64,000 bases of DNA from Martinezella rhizogenes. GTDB taxonomy: Bacteria > Pseudomonadota > Alphaproteobacteria > Rhizobiales > Rhizobiaceae. Location: positions 62,001 through 126,000 of the forward strand of contig NZ_JAPYZZ010000011.1 in assembly GCF_027460065.1 (NCBI RefSeq), read 5' to 3'. Under the pieces are notes generated by a model. That model was not told the origin of the DNA and ran no database searches. It saw only the letters and a program-made list of their open reading frames with translations. Position numbers and translations under genes: made by a program. Shown here piece after piece: positions 48,580-60,829 of the stretch; the first letter of the stretch is position 1, and every line of letters begins with the position of its first letter.

Positions 48580-49842
48580 ATGTCGGAAAAAAGAGTTCAG
48601 CCTTTGGCGCGTGATGCAATGGCCTATGTCCTCGCAGGCGGAAGAGGAAGCCGCCTGAAGGAACTGACGGACCGCCGGGCAAAACCCGCGGTTTATTTTG
48701 GCGGCAAGGCGCGCATCATCGATTTTGCGCTTTCCAACGCGCTCAATTCCGGCATTCGCCGTATCGGCGTCGCCACGCAATACAAGGCGCATTCCCTCAT
48801 CCGACACCTGCAACGCGGCTGGGACTTCTTCCGCCCTGAACGTAACGAGAGCTTCGATATTCTGCCGGCCTCCCAGCGTGTTTCCGAAACGCAATGGTAC
48901 GAAGGCACCGCCGACGCGGTTTACCAGAACATCGACATCATCGAGCCCTATGCCCCGGAATATATGGTCATTCTGGCCGGCGACCATATTTACAAAATGG
49001 ACTACGAATACATGCTGCAACAGCATGTCGATTCCGGTGCCGACGTCACGATCGGCTGCCTTGAAGTGCCGCGCATGGAAGCGACCGGCTTCGGCGTGAT
49101 GCATGTGAACGAAAAAGACGAGATCATCGACTTCATCGAAAAGCCGGCCGATCCGCCCGGAATTCCCGGTAATGAGAATTTCGCGCTCGCCTCGATGGGT
49201 ATCTACGTCTTCCATACGAAGTTCCTGATGGAAGCGCTGCGCCGCGATGCCGCCGACCCGACCTCCAGCCGCGACTTCGGCAAGGACATCATTCCCTATA
49301 TCGTCGAACACGGCAAAGCCGTTGCACACCGCTTCGCCGATTCCTGCGTGCGTTCGGATTTCGAGCACGAACCCTACTGGCGCGACGTCGGCACCATCGA
49401 TGCCTATTGGCAGGCCAATATCGACCTGACGGATGTGGTGCCGGACCTCGATATCTACGACAAATCCTGGCCGATCTGGACCTATGCCGAAATCACCCCG
49501 CCGGCGAAATTCGTGCATGACGATGAGGATCGCCGTGGTTCGGCCGTCTCGTCGGTCGTCTCCGGTGACTGCATCATTTCCGGTGCGGCGCTCAATCGCA
49601 GCCTGCTGTTCACCGGTGTGCGCGCCAATTCATACTCCCGCCTTGAGAATGCCGTAGTACTGCCGAGTGTGAAGATCGGGCGTCATGCCCAGCTCAGCAA
49701 TGTCGTCATCGACCATGGCGTGGTCATTCCGGAAGGACTGATTGTAGGAGAAGACCCAGAACTGGATGCCAAACGTTTCCGCCGCACGGATAACGGCATC
49801 TGCCTTATCACCCAATCGATGATCGACAAGCTGGACCTGTAG
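48580..49842 (+). CDS. glgC: Glucose-1-phosphate adenylyltransferase
   Basis: GlgC makes ADP-glucose from glucose 1-phosphate and ATP, the committed step of glycogen synthesis, and is allosterically controlled. The 420-residue protein has the N-terminal nucleotidyltransferase domain ([25 protein letters not shown] with the activator-site residues) and a left-handed beta-helix C-terminal domain. The Agrobacterium enzyme is activated by fructose 6-phosphate and pyruvate in published work. It has a GAGGGAGGA site at 48570-48578 and lies just upstream of glgA. Confidence 0.97.
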   Translation: MSEKRVQPLARDAMAYVLAGGRGSRLKELTDRRAKPAVYFGGKARIIDFALSNALNSGIRRIGVATQYKAHSLIRHLQRGWDFFRPERNESFDILPASQRVSETQWYEGTADAVYQNIDIIEPYAPEYMVILAGDHIYKMDYEYMLQQHVDSGADVTIGCLEVPRMEATGFGVMHVNEKDEIIDFIEKPADPPGIPGNENFALASMGIYVFHTKFLMEALRRDAADPTSSRDFGKDIIPYIVEHGKAVAHRFADSCVRSDFEHEPYWRDVGTIDAYWQANIDLTDVVPDLDIYDKSWPIWTYAEITPPAKFVHDDEDRRGSAVSSVVSGDCIISGAALNRSLLFTGVRANSYSRLENAVVLPSVKIGRHAQLSNVVIDHGVVIPEGLIVGEDPELDAKRFRRTDNGICLITQSMIDKLDL

Positions 49843-49847
49843 AGCCC

Positions 49848-52923
<3,076 letters not shown>

Positions 52924-53030
52924 TAATTTCCGCCAATCGTGAGGGACGCGCCCAGGTGTCCCTCATTCGGCCTTGCCTCTGCCTTCTCTCAGCCCCGGAG
53001 GAGGTACACCATCTCCCGGAGAGACAGACC

Positions 53031-54986
53031 ATGCAGATACCATCCGTTTTTCCCAAAGGCGCAACCCGAACGGAAAACGGAGTGGAGTTCACTGTCTATT
53101 CCCGCCACGCCTCGCAAATCGATCTGTGCCTGTTCAATGACGCTGGCGAGAAAGAGACGGCGCGCCTGCCGATGATGCGCGGCGAGGACGACGTTCATCG
53201 GTTCACACATGGAGAGGCCGGGCCCGGCACGCGATACGGCTTCCGTGCTCACGGCATTTATGCCCCCGAACATGGCCTGTGGTTTGATCCTGCAAAGCTG
53301 TTGCTCGACCCCTATGCCACCGAGGTCGACCGCCCCTTCCGTCATGATCCCTCGCTTTATGCCTTCGGTGCGGAAACCGGTGCGATCATGCCGAAGGCGA
53401 TCCTTTCCGAGCATGAGGCGGTCAAGCGCCAGCCGCCTCGTTTTGCCTGGGGCGGGCTGATTTACGAGTTAGCCGTCAAATCCTTCACCCAGCTACACCC
53501 TGATGTGCCTGAAGATATCCGAGGCACCGTCGCGGCGCTGGCGCATCCCGCCATTCTCACGCATTTGAAAAAAATTGGCGTCGATGCTGTGGAGCTGATG
53601 CCGATCACCGCCTGGATCGACGAACGCCACCTGCCGCCACTCGGGCTTTCCAATGCCTGGGGTTACAATCCGGTCGGTTTCATGGCGCTCGATCCGCGCC
53701 TCTGCCCCGGCGGTGTGCGGGAACTTCGCGATACGGTCGCGGCGCTGCATGCGGAAGGCATTGGCGTCATTCTCGATCTGGTCTTCAACCATACGGGTGA
53801 AAGCGATATCGAAGGCTCTGTCCTGTCGCTGCGCGGCCTCGATAATCTCACCGCCTTCCGTCACCCGCAGGGAAAGCCGGGCGTGCTGGTCAATGACACA
53901 GGCACCGGCAATACGGTCGCCTGCGACCATCCCTATATTCGCCAGCTCATCATCGATTCGCTCAAGCATTTCGTTCTCCATGCCGGCGTGGATGGCTTCC
54001 GTTTCGATCTCGCGCCCGTGCTCGGGAGAACGGCTGCGGGTTTCGACATGGCGAGCGAAACGCTTGCCGCCATGCATTCAGACCCGGTACTTTACGACCG
54101 GGTATTGATTGCCGAACCCTGGGATATCGGCCCCGGTGGTTATCAGCTCGGCAATTTCCCCGAAAGTTTTCTGGAGTGGAACGACCGCGCCCGCGATGAC
54201 ATGCGCCGGTTCTGGCGTGGTGATGCCGGCACGACCGGGGCGCTGGCCAATGCGCTGTCCGGCTCCTCGCCGATCTTCTCCCGCCATGGCCGGCTGAAAA
54301 GCCGCAGCGTCAATTTCCTTGCCGCTCATGACGGTTTCACCCTGTTCGATCTCGTCAGCCACGAATACAAGCACAATGAAAAGAACGGCGAAAACAATCG
54401 CGATGGCCATAATGACAACCATTCCTGGAACAATGGTTTTGAAGGCCTGACCGACGACCCCACAATTGTCGCCGCCCGCCTCGCGGATGTGAAAGCATTG
54501 CTTTCCACGCTTTTCGTCAGCCGCGGCACTCTGATGCTGACGGCTGGCGACGAGGGCGGACGCAGCCAGCAGGGCAATAACAATGCCTATTGCCAGGATA
54601 ATGAGATCAACTGGGTCGATTGGTCATCGCTTGTCCCTGAGTTGATCGACCACACGGCGTTTCTCGCCTCACTGCGCAAACGTTTCGGTGTGTTTTCTGA
54701 GAGTGGCTTCTTCTCCGGCAAGGGTGATGTGACATGGCTTGCCCCGGGCGGAGAACCAATGACGGTTGCAGACTGGGAAAGGCCGGATGGACAGGCCTTC
54801 GCCATGCTGCTTTCCACCCCGGACCGGGAGACCGGCAAAGCCGCCGAGCTTGCCGTGCTCATCAATCGTAGCCGTGAAATCGTTCCCTTCACCTTGCCGG
54901 GTGATGGCTGGAGCGCCATCGGCACGGATTTCGGCAATCCCGCCTTCCTGCCCGCCCGTTCCGTGGTGTTTTATCTGCGCGGTTGA
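53031..54986 (+). CDS. glgX: Glycogen debranching enzyme
   Basis: GlgX removes the short alpha-1,6 branches left by GlgP. The protein has 651 residues from the ATG at 53031. It has an N-terminal CBM48 module and a GH13 barrel with DGFRFDLAPVLGR (nucleophile), LIAEPWDIGPGGYQLG (acid glutamate) and AAHDGFTLFDLVSHEYKHNE (third acid), typical of GlgX. It lies 107 nt after pgm and is the last gene of the operon. Confidence 0.96.
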   Translation: MQIPSVFPKGATRTENGVEFTVYSRHASQIDLCLFNDAGEKETARLPMMRGEDDVHRFTHGEAGPGTRYGFRAHGIYAPEHGLWFDPAKLLLDPYATEVDRPFRHDPSLYAFGAETGAIMPKAILSEHEAVKRQPPRFAWGGLIYELAVKSFTQLHPDVPEDIRGTVAALAHPAILTHLKKIGVDAVELMPITAWIDERHLPPLGLSNAWGYNPVGFMALDPRLCPGGVRELRDTVAALHAEGIGVILDLVFNHTGESDIEGSVLSLRGLDNLTAFRHPQGKPGVLVNDTGTGNTVACDHPYIRQLIIDSLKHFVLHAGVDGFRFDLAPVLGRTAAGFDMASETLAAMHSDPVLYDRVLIAEPWDIGPGGYQLGNFPESFLEWNDRARDDMRRFWRGDAGTTGALANALSGSSPIFSRHGRLKSRSVNFLAAHDGFTLFDLVSHEYKHNEKNGENNRDGHNDNHSWNNGFEGLTDDPTIVAARLADVKALLSTLFVSRGTLMLTAGDEGGRSQQGNNNAYCQDNEINWVDWSSLVPELIDHTAFLASLRKRFGVFSESGFFSGKGDVTWLAPGGEPMTVADWERPDGQAFAMLLSTPDRETGKAAELAVLINRSREIVPFTLPGDGWSAIGTDFGNPAFLPARSVVFYLRG

Positions 54987-55040
54987 TCCCTTCGCGTCAC
55001 GAGCCGTATAAATCGCTGGAAACAATGCGGACGAGGTACC

Positions 55041-55529
55041 ATGACAAAAGAAATTGCGCTGGCCGAAATGAAGGATCGCGTCGGCACGGAAATGGGCGTT
55101 TCCGACTGGATCATCGTCGACCAGACGATGATAAACGCTTTCGGCAAAGCGACGCTGGATGAGCAATTCATCCACACCGACCCGGAGCGCGCCAAGGCGG
55201 AAAGCCCCTTCGGCGGCACCATCGCTCACGGGTTCCTGACGCTCTCCCTGCTTTCGGCGCTGAATTACGACGCCCTGCCGCGCATTCGTGAGCAGACCAT
55301 GGGCATCAATTATGGCTTCGATACCGTCCGTTTCGTCACGCCGGTAAAAAGCGGTGCGCGTGTGCGCGGCCGTTTTACGCTGGCGGAAGCGCGCTTTCGC
55401 GGTGCTGCCATGCTGATGACGACCTATGATGTGGTGGTGGAAATCGAAAACGAGAAAAAGCCGGCGCTCACCGCGCGCTGGATCACCATCAGCCAGTTCA
55501 ACCCGGAAGACAGGCCGAAAGACGCCTGA
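55041..55529 (+). CDS. MaoC-family (R)-hydratase-like protein
   Basis: This 162-residue hot-dog protein has the hydratase 2 pattern: DQTMINAFGKATLDEQFIHTDPERA near 29-53, with the conserved Asp and His, and SPFGGTIAHGFLTLSL near 56-71. Relatives hydrate trans-2-enoyl-CoA in fatty acid or polyhydroxyalkanoate metabolism. It begins 54 nt after glgX, so it may be read through from the glycogen operon, but its function is separate. Confidence 0.88.
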   Translation: MTKEIALAEMKDRVGTEMGVSDWIIVDQTMINAFGKATLDEQFIHTDPERAKAESPFGGTIAHGFLTLSLLSALNYDALPRIREQTMGINYGFDTVRFVTPVKSGARVRGRFTLAEARFRGAAMLMTTYDVVVEIENEKKPALTARWITISQFNPEDRPKDA

Positions 55530-55551
55530 GATATGGCAAGGGAGAGACCGC

Positions 55552-56592
55552 ATGCATGACGAAGCCGTAAGGAATGCGTTTCTCGTGCAGGCAAAAGCCT
55601 GTGACAGCCTCGGCTCTCCCTTTACCGCACGGCTTTGTCGCGCCGTGGCCGCAAGGCTCGACCGCCAGACGGAAGTCGGCGAGACAATCCTGTCCTGGCC
55701 CGGCGATGTCGGCCCATCCGGTGATTCCGTTCCCCTGCGGCTGGCGGGTGCGCTGCATGCGCTGGCCATCAAGGAAAAGATCGCGCCGCTTGTCGATATT
55801 GCGCCCGATGACCAGGATGCGCTGTGGCAGGCCTGTGCCAGCGCCCTGCGTTTCCATCAGGTCTTCATCCTCGAAAGGCTGAAATCACCACCGCAGACCA
55901 ACGAAGTCCGCCGTTCAGCCGTACTGTTGCCGGGCTTTCTTTCAATTGCCGAGCGCACCGGCAAGCCGCTCGTACTCTCCGAGGTGGGAGCGAGCGCCGG
56001 GCTCAACCTGCAATTCGACCGATACCGCTATCGTCTCGGTGATTTTGCATGGGGGGAACAATCCGATGTCTTCCAGTCGCCGGAATGGCGCGGCAGCGCA
56101 CCGCCGGATGGGCGGATCGAGGTCATCGAACGCGCCGGATGCGATCTCAACCCGCTCGACCCCTCTTCGTCCGAAGACCGCTTGCGGCTGATGTCCTATA
56201 TCTGGGCCGACCAGACCGACAGGTTGGAGCGCACCGCGGCGGCGTTACGGATCGCGGTGGAGAACGGCCTGCAGGTGGAAAAAGCCGATGCGATCGACTG
56301 GCTGAAACGCCGCCTTTTCATGCAATATACTGGTGCGACCCATGTGGTCTATCACTCCATCGCCTGGCAATATCTGCCGGATGCCCTGAAACAGGCGGGC
56401 GAGGCATTGATTACCGAGGCTGGCGCCCGCGCCACGCCGGAGGCCCCGCTTGCCCGCCTGCAAATGGAGGCAGATGCGACACCCGGTGGTGCCGCCATTA
56501 CCCTGCAAACCTGGCCGACCGGTGAGAAACAGGAGATCGGCCGGGCCGATTTCCATGGTCGATGGGTCGAATGGCGGGGGTGGAGGCGCTAA
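55552..56592 (+). CDS. DUF2332 family protein
   Basis: The protein has 346 residues from the ATG at 55552 with a GGGAGAGAC site. It matches DUF2332: FLVQAKACDSLGSPFTARLC at the N-terminus and LSEVGASAGLNLQFDRYRY near 142-160, which resembles an AdoMet-binding glycine-rich loop (EVGASAGLN). A methyltransferase-like fold is therefore possible, but no catalytic role is known. It lies 22 nt after the MaoC gene, and its stop overlaps the convergent soxG stop by 4 nt. Confidence 0.82.
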   Translation: MHDEAVRNAFLVQAKACDSLGSPFTARLCRAVAARLDRQTEVGETILSWPGDVGPSGDSVPLRLAGALHALAIKEKIAPLVDIAPDDQDALWQACASALRFHQVFILERLKSPPQTNEVRRSAVLLPGFLSIAERTGKPLVLSEVGASAGLNLQFDRYRYRLGDFAWGEQSDVFQSPEWRGSAPPDGRIEVIERAGCDLNPLDPSSSEDRLRLMSYIWADQTDRLERTAAALRIAVENGLQVEKADAIDWLKRRLFMQYTGATHVVYHSIAWQYLPDALKQAGEALITEAGARATPEAPLARLQMEADATPGGAAITLQTWPTGEKQEIGRADFHGRWVEWRGWRR

Positions 56593-57143
56593 ACCGCCAC
56601 GTCGGCCGCCGCTTCCTGCAGCAGCCCGCCGACATATTCGGCAAAGGAGCGCCAGCATTCCACCCGGAACGTATCATCCGCCGTGCGCAACAACACCACT
56701 TCGGCCTTACCGAAAACCGTGCGCGAGCAGGCGCCCACCGGGAACCGCGCCGGAGACAGGTCTTGCGGGCAGCCGGCATTGAGTGCTGCTTCCGCGCCGG
56801 GGCCGGAAACGATGACCGCCGTGTTGCGGTGGGAAACATCGGTTGCGGAAAACAACCCGGAGACGCCGGCAAGCGCCGCCATCAGGTCGCTTTCGCCCTG
56901 ATCGATCACCAGCCACTCATCCGGGCCGAGCCACAGAGTGGAGCGCAGGCCCGACGTGACGGAGCCTTTCGGGCTGGTGGGGAGCGCAAGGCCGAGTGCT
57001 TCCGAGAGGGCCGGCACGGCGCTTTCCCGCGCCCGCAACGACAGCCGCGAGGCGGAAGCGGCGGGTTTCAGCGAAACGAAAGGCGAGCCGCCGTGGAAAT
57101 CCTCGAGCACGGATTTGCGTTTTGCGTGCAGCATGTCAGCCAT
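56589..57143 (-). CDS. soxG: Sarcosine oxidase gamma subunit
   Basis: SoxG is the small helical subunit of the heterotetrameric sarcosine oxidase, of the YgfZ/GcvT-like fold. The 184-residue protein has the SFVSLKPAASASRLSLRARESAV start region and the TDVSHRNTAVIVSGPGAEAALNAGCPQDLSP segment typical of the family. It starts 8 nt inside the soxA stop and ends the operon. Confidence 0.9.
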   Translation of the reverse strand: MADMLHAKRKSVLEDFHGGSPFVSLKPAASASRLSLRARESAVPALSEALGLALPTSPKGSVTSGLRSTLWLGPDEWLVIDQGESDLMAALAGVSGLFSATDVSHRNTAVIVSGPGAEAALNAGCPQDLSPARFPVGACSRTVFGKAEVVLLRTADDTFRVECWRSFAEYVGGLLQEAAADVAV

Positions 57144-60096
57144 TGAGACGGGCTCCTTCCTTGTCGAGGAAGACCATGTCGGTCACTTCGACGGCAATGG
57201 TTTTGTCGGCAAGCGGAATATAGAGCGTTTCGCCCATGCGCGCCCTGCCATCTGCCACCAGCGCAAAAGCAATGGAATGGCCGAGATTTTCCGACCAATA
57301 GGCCGAGGTGACATGGCCGAGCATGGTCATCGGCTTCGGCTGGTTCGGATCGGCGACGATCTGGCCGCCTTCGTCTGGCACGGTCAGCCTATCCTTCGTC
57401 TTCAGACCGACGAGCTGCTTGCGGCCGCTTCTTGTAAGATCGATGCGTTTCAGGCCGCGAATGCCGACGAAATCCGTCTTCTTCTTGGAAACGGCCCAGG
57501 CGAGCCCGGCATCGTCAGGTGTCACCGTGCCGTCCGTATCCTGACCGACGATGATATAGCCCTTTTCCGCACGCAGGATATGCATGGTCTCGGTGCCGTA
57601 AAGGCAACCGCCCACGGCTTCCGCCCTGTCGCGGATAGCGGACCAGACGGCAGTGCCGTAATCGGCCGGCACATTGATTTCGAAACCGAGTTCGCCGGTG
57701 AAGGAGACGCGGAAAAGCCGCGTCGGCACGCCGCAGAATTTACCCTCGGCCACCGCCATATGCGGGAAGGCTTCCGGCGACAGATCGATACCTTCGACGA
57801 AGGGCGCGATCACCTCGCGTGCCTTCGGCCCCTGCACGGCAATGACTGCCCATTGTTCGGTCGCCGAGGTGAGCCAGACGTTGAGATCGGGGAATTCGGT
57901 CTGGAGATAATCTTCCATGTGCTGGAGCACACGCGGCGCGCCGCCTGTCGTCGTCGTCACATGGAAACGGTCCTCGGCCAGACGCCCGACAACGCCGTCA
58001 TCGTAAACGAAGCCGTCTTCGCGGGTCATGATGCCATAACGGCAGCGGCCGGGTTTCAGCGTATCCCAGGCATTGGTGTAGATGAGGTTCAGGAACTTCG
58101 CCGCGTCCGGGCCGACCACTTCGATCTTGCCGAGTGTCGAGGCGTCGAACACGCCGACGCTCTCACGCACCGTCTTGCATTCACGGTTGATCGCCTCATG
58201 CATGTCCTCGCCAGCGCGGGGGAAGAACCAGGCGCGTTTCCAGTTGCCGACATCTTCGAATACCGCGCCGGCCGCCAGTTCTGCCTCATGCATCGGCGTC
58301 TTGCGGGCCGGGTCGAACAACGCACCGCGCGAATGGTTGACGATCGTGCCGAAGGTAACAGGCGTATAGGGCTGGCGGAAGGTGGTGAGACCGACCTTGG
58401 GCAAATCCCGACCGAGCGCTTCGGAGGCGATGGCAAGGCCATGCATGTTCGACATCTTGCCCTGATCGGACGCCATGCCATTGGTGGTGAAGCGCTTGAT
58501 GTGCTCGACGGAATGCATGCCCTCGCGTACGGCAAGGCGGATATCCTTGGCACAGACATCGTGCTGGAAATCGATGAAGGCCTTGACCCCGGTGGCCTCA
58601 CCCGCGCCTTCGGCCGCACCGATCATGCCACCCGTCCATGCCCGAGTATTTTCGCCGGAGAATTCCACCGAACCGCCGCCGGCAGCGGCCGCTTCGGCAA
58701 TGATCGCGGCAAGATCATCCGTGCCGTTGCAGGCGCCGATGGAAACGCAGTTCTGCACATGGATATCAGGCAGGAAACGCTGGTTAGCCGCGTCAAACTT
58801 CAGCTTGCCGCGCGATTGTGAGAAGAGATGCACCGATGGCGTCCATCCAGCGGAAACCACAAGCGCATCGATGGCGATCTTGCGCTTGTTCGACCCGCCA
58901 TTGCGGCCAACCGTCATGGAAGAGACGCGCAGGCGGCCGGCGGTGTTGTAAACGCTGTGGCCTGCCAGCACCTCGATGCCGCGCGCCCGCGCCTCGTCCA
59001 GCAGGCGCTGATCCGGGTGCTCGCGGCAATCGACGATGGCGGCGATCTTCACGCCGGCCTTTTTCAGGTCGAAGGCTGTCTCATAGGCCGAATCATGGGC
59101 GGTGTAGACACCGACATTATGGCCGACGGAGACGCCGTACTGGTTGAGATAGGTGCGGGCAGCAGCAGCCAGCATGATGCCCGGCCGGTCGTTGTTAGCA
59201 AAGACCATATGGCGCTCGATTGCGCCCGCCGCAAGCACGACCTTTTTCGCGCGCACCTGCCACAGCCGCTCGCGCGGCTGGTGTCTGGCCGGCGTGGCGA
59301 GATGATCGGTAACGCGCTCCGCCAGCGCCACGAAATTGTGGTTGTAATAACCAAAGGCCGTCGTGCGTGTCAGAACCCGCACATTGGGCATCGCTTGCAG
59401 CTCGGCGAGAACCTTCTGCGCCCATTCGTAACCGGGCAGACCGTCGATCACCGCGCCGGTATCGAAGCGCAGCGCGCCGCCGACTTCGGCATTCTCATCC
59501 ACCAGAATGACGCTGGCGCCGGTTTTCGCCGCCGACAGCGCCGCCGTCAGGCCGGCAACGCCGGCACCGGCGACCAGAACGTCGCAATGGGCATAACGGC
59601 CGGAATAATGATCCGCATCCGGTTCGCTCGGCGCCTTGCCGAGACCGGCGGCACGGCGGATCAGCGGTTCGTAAATCTTGTGCCAGGCGGCCTTTGGCCA
59701 CATGAAGGTCTTATAATAAAAACCGGCCGCGAACATCGGCGACAGGAGGTCGTTGATGGCGCTCAGATCGAAGGACAACGACGGGAAACGGTTCTGCGAG
59801 GCAATGATGGCGCCGTCGAACACTTCCTGCACCGTGGCGCGTACATTGGGCTGCTTGCGCAGGCTGTCTCGTGACACGTCGATCAGCGCGTTCGGCTCTT
59901 CCGGTCCGGCGGACAGGAAACCACGCGGACGGTGATATTTGAACGAGCGGCCGACCAGATGCACGCCATTGGCCAGAAGCGCTGACGCAACGGTATCGCC
60001 CTCCAGCGCCGGATAAATCTTGCCGTCGAAGGTGAAACGCGCGGTTCTGGCCGGGGTGAGGCGGCCGGCGCCCTTGATACGATAGTCGCCGCTCAT
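57136..60096 (-). CDS. soxA: Sarcosine oxidase alpha subunit
   Basis: SoxA is the large subunit: it holds NAD and the folate site and receives methyl groups as methylenetetrahydrofolate. The 986-residue protein has an N-terminal ferredoxin-like module (SFKYHRPRGFLSAGPEEPN near 51-69), a dinucleotide motif GAGVAG at 177-182 and a C-terminal GcvT/aminomethyltransferase-like folate domain (from about residue 590; GELGFEINVPADYGTAVW). It overlaps soxD by 4 nt and soxG by 8 nt. Confidence 0.95.
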   Translation of the reverse strand: MSGDYRIKGAGRLTPARTARFTFDGKIYPALEGDTVASALLANGVHLVGRSFKYHRPRGFLSAGPEEPNALIDVSRDSLRKQPNVRATVQEVFDGAIIASQNRFPSLSFDLSAINDLLSPMFAAGFYYKTFMWPKAAWHKIYEPLIRRAAGLGKAPSEPDADHYSGRYAHCDVLVAGAGVAGLTAALSAAKTGASVILVDENAEVGGALRFDTGAVIDGLPGYEWAQKVLAELQAMPNVRVLTRTTAFGYYNHNFVALAERVTDHLATPARHQPRERLWQVRAKKVVLAAGAIERHMVFANNDRPGIMLAAAARTYLNQYGVSVGHNVGVYTAHDSAYETAFDLKKAGVKIAAIVDCREHPDQRLLDEARARGIEVLAGHSVYNTAGRLRVSSMTVGRNGGSNKRKIAIDALVVSAGWTPSVHLFSQSRGKLKFDAANQRFLPDIHVQNCVSIGACNGTDDLAAIIAEAAAAGGGSVEFSGENTRAWTGGMIGAAEGAGEATGVKAFIDFQHDVCAKDIRLAVREGMHSVEHIKRFTTNGMASDQGKMSNMHGLAIASEALGRDLPKVGLTTFRQPYTPVTFGTIVNHSRGALFDPARKTPMHEAELAAGAVFEDVGNWKRAWFFPRAGEDMHEAINRECKTVRESVGVFDASTLGKIEVVGPDAAKFLNLIYTNAWDTLKPGRCRYGIMTREDGFVYDDGVVGRLAEDRFHVTTTTGGAPRVLQHMEDYLQTEFPDLNVWLTSATEQWAVIAVQGPKAREVIAPFVEGIDLSPEAFPHMAVAEGKFCGVPTRLFRVSFTGELGFEINVPADYGTAVWSAIRDRAEAVGGCLYGTETMHILRAEKGYIIVGQDTDGTVTPDDAGLAWAVSKKKTDFVGIRGLKRIDLTRSGRKQLVGLKTKDRLTVPDEGGQIVADPNQPKPMTMLGHVTSAYWSENLGHSIAFALVADGRARMGETLYIPLADKTIAVEVTDMVFLDKEGARLNG

Positions 60097-60407
60097 TGTC
60101 CGGCTCCCTTTTCTGCGGAAAGGACCGTCTCAGTATCCGGTTTGGGTTCGCCGGCCTTGTAGGTCATCAGGAATTTATCGCTGACGGAATCGCGGGCGGC
60201 GTTGAAGAAACGGCCGCAGCCGTGAATGTGACGCCAGCGCTCGAAAACGAGGCCCTTGTCATTGTCGCGAATGAAGAAATACTCCGCGAAGGCCTCGTCG
60301 GAAATATCGGCGATGTTTTCCGGCCGGGCGATATGGGCTTCGCCCGCCCAGCGGAATTCCAGTTCGGAACGGTCTTCCCCGCAATAGGGGCAATGGATCA
60401 GAAGCAT
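60093..60407 (-). CDS. soxD: Sarcosine oxidase delta subunit
   Basis: SoxD is the zinc-binding small subunit. The 104-residue protein has CPYCG (C6 and C9) and the WRHIHGCGRFFN segment (H60/H62 and C64) that coordinate zinc, with the ESS-type RWAGEAHIARP motif. It overlaps soxA by 4 nt and follows the exported-protein gene by 11 nt. Confidence 0.93.
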   Translation of the reverse strand: MLLIHCPYCGEDRSELEFRWAGEAHIARPENIADISDEAFAEYFFIRDNDKGLVFERWRHIHGCGRFFNAARDSVSDKFLMTYKAGEPKPDTETVLSAEKGAGQ

Positions 60408-60418
60408 CGTCGCTCCAC

Positions 60419-60829
60419 CTAGAGAGAATTTTCCGGAAGTATCGTTCCGGCGGGTTGGTCACATAGCCGCTTCCCCATGGCTACGAAGGGGGAAAGCCGC
60501 TTTAAAAGCTGCTCGAAATTATCGAAGGGGCGCAGCGCCGAGGCCCGGCCCATATTAACGATGGCAACCGCCATCATGTCGGTGTCTATCGCGAAGGGAT
60601 AGTCCTGCTCGCCATCCTCCTTCTCGCCGACAAAATAAACCATCTTGTTCGCGAGACTTGGAGCACAAAGAAGCAGGCCTTTTTCCGCCATGAAAGGCCA
60701 GTCTTTCTCGCCCTGCATCTTCTGGATTTTCTGGCTGCGAAAATCCTGTACCTCGGGAATGACGCTGCCGACGGGCACGGCCGCGGCCGCGCCTGATATG
60801 TTGATCGCAAGCATGGCCGCCGCCAGCAT
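60419..60829 (-). CDS. Exported protein of unknown function inside the sox operon
   Basis: The protein has 136 residues from the ATG at 60829, which overlaps the soxB stop by 1 nt (TGATG). Residues 1-22 form a Sec signal peptide (LAAAMLAINISGAAAAVP). The mature part, about 112 residues, has two cysteines (in LLLCAPSLANK and KRLCDQPAG), no membrane segment and no family that I recognise. It lies between soxB and soxD, where other four-subunit operons have no extra gene that I know of. Its export contrasts with the cytoplasmic oxidase. Confidence 0.75.
   Translation of the reverse strand: MLAAAMLAINISGAAAAVPVGSVIPEVQDFRSQKIQKMQGEKDWPFMAEKGLLLCAPSLANKMVYFVGEKEDGEQDYPFAIDTDMMAVAIVNMGRASALRPFDNFEQLLKRLSPFVAMGKRLCDQPAGTILPENSL

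Noticed and set aside
47773..49518. Minus-strand frame of 581 codons across glgB and glgC
   Set aside because: It covers the antisense strand of two well-identified genes and shows no family motif.
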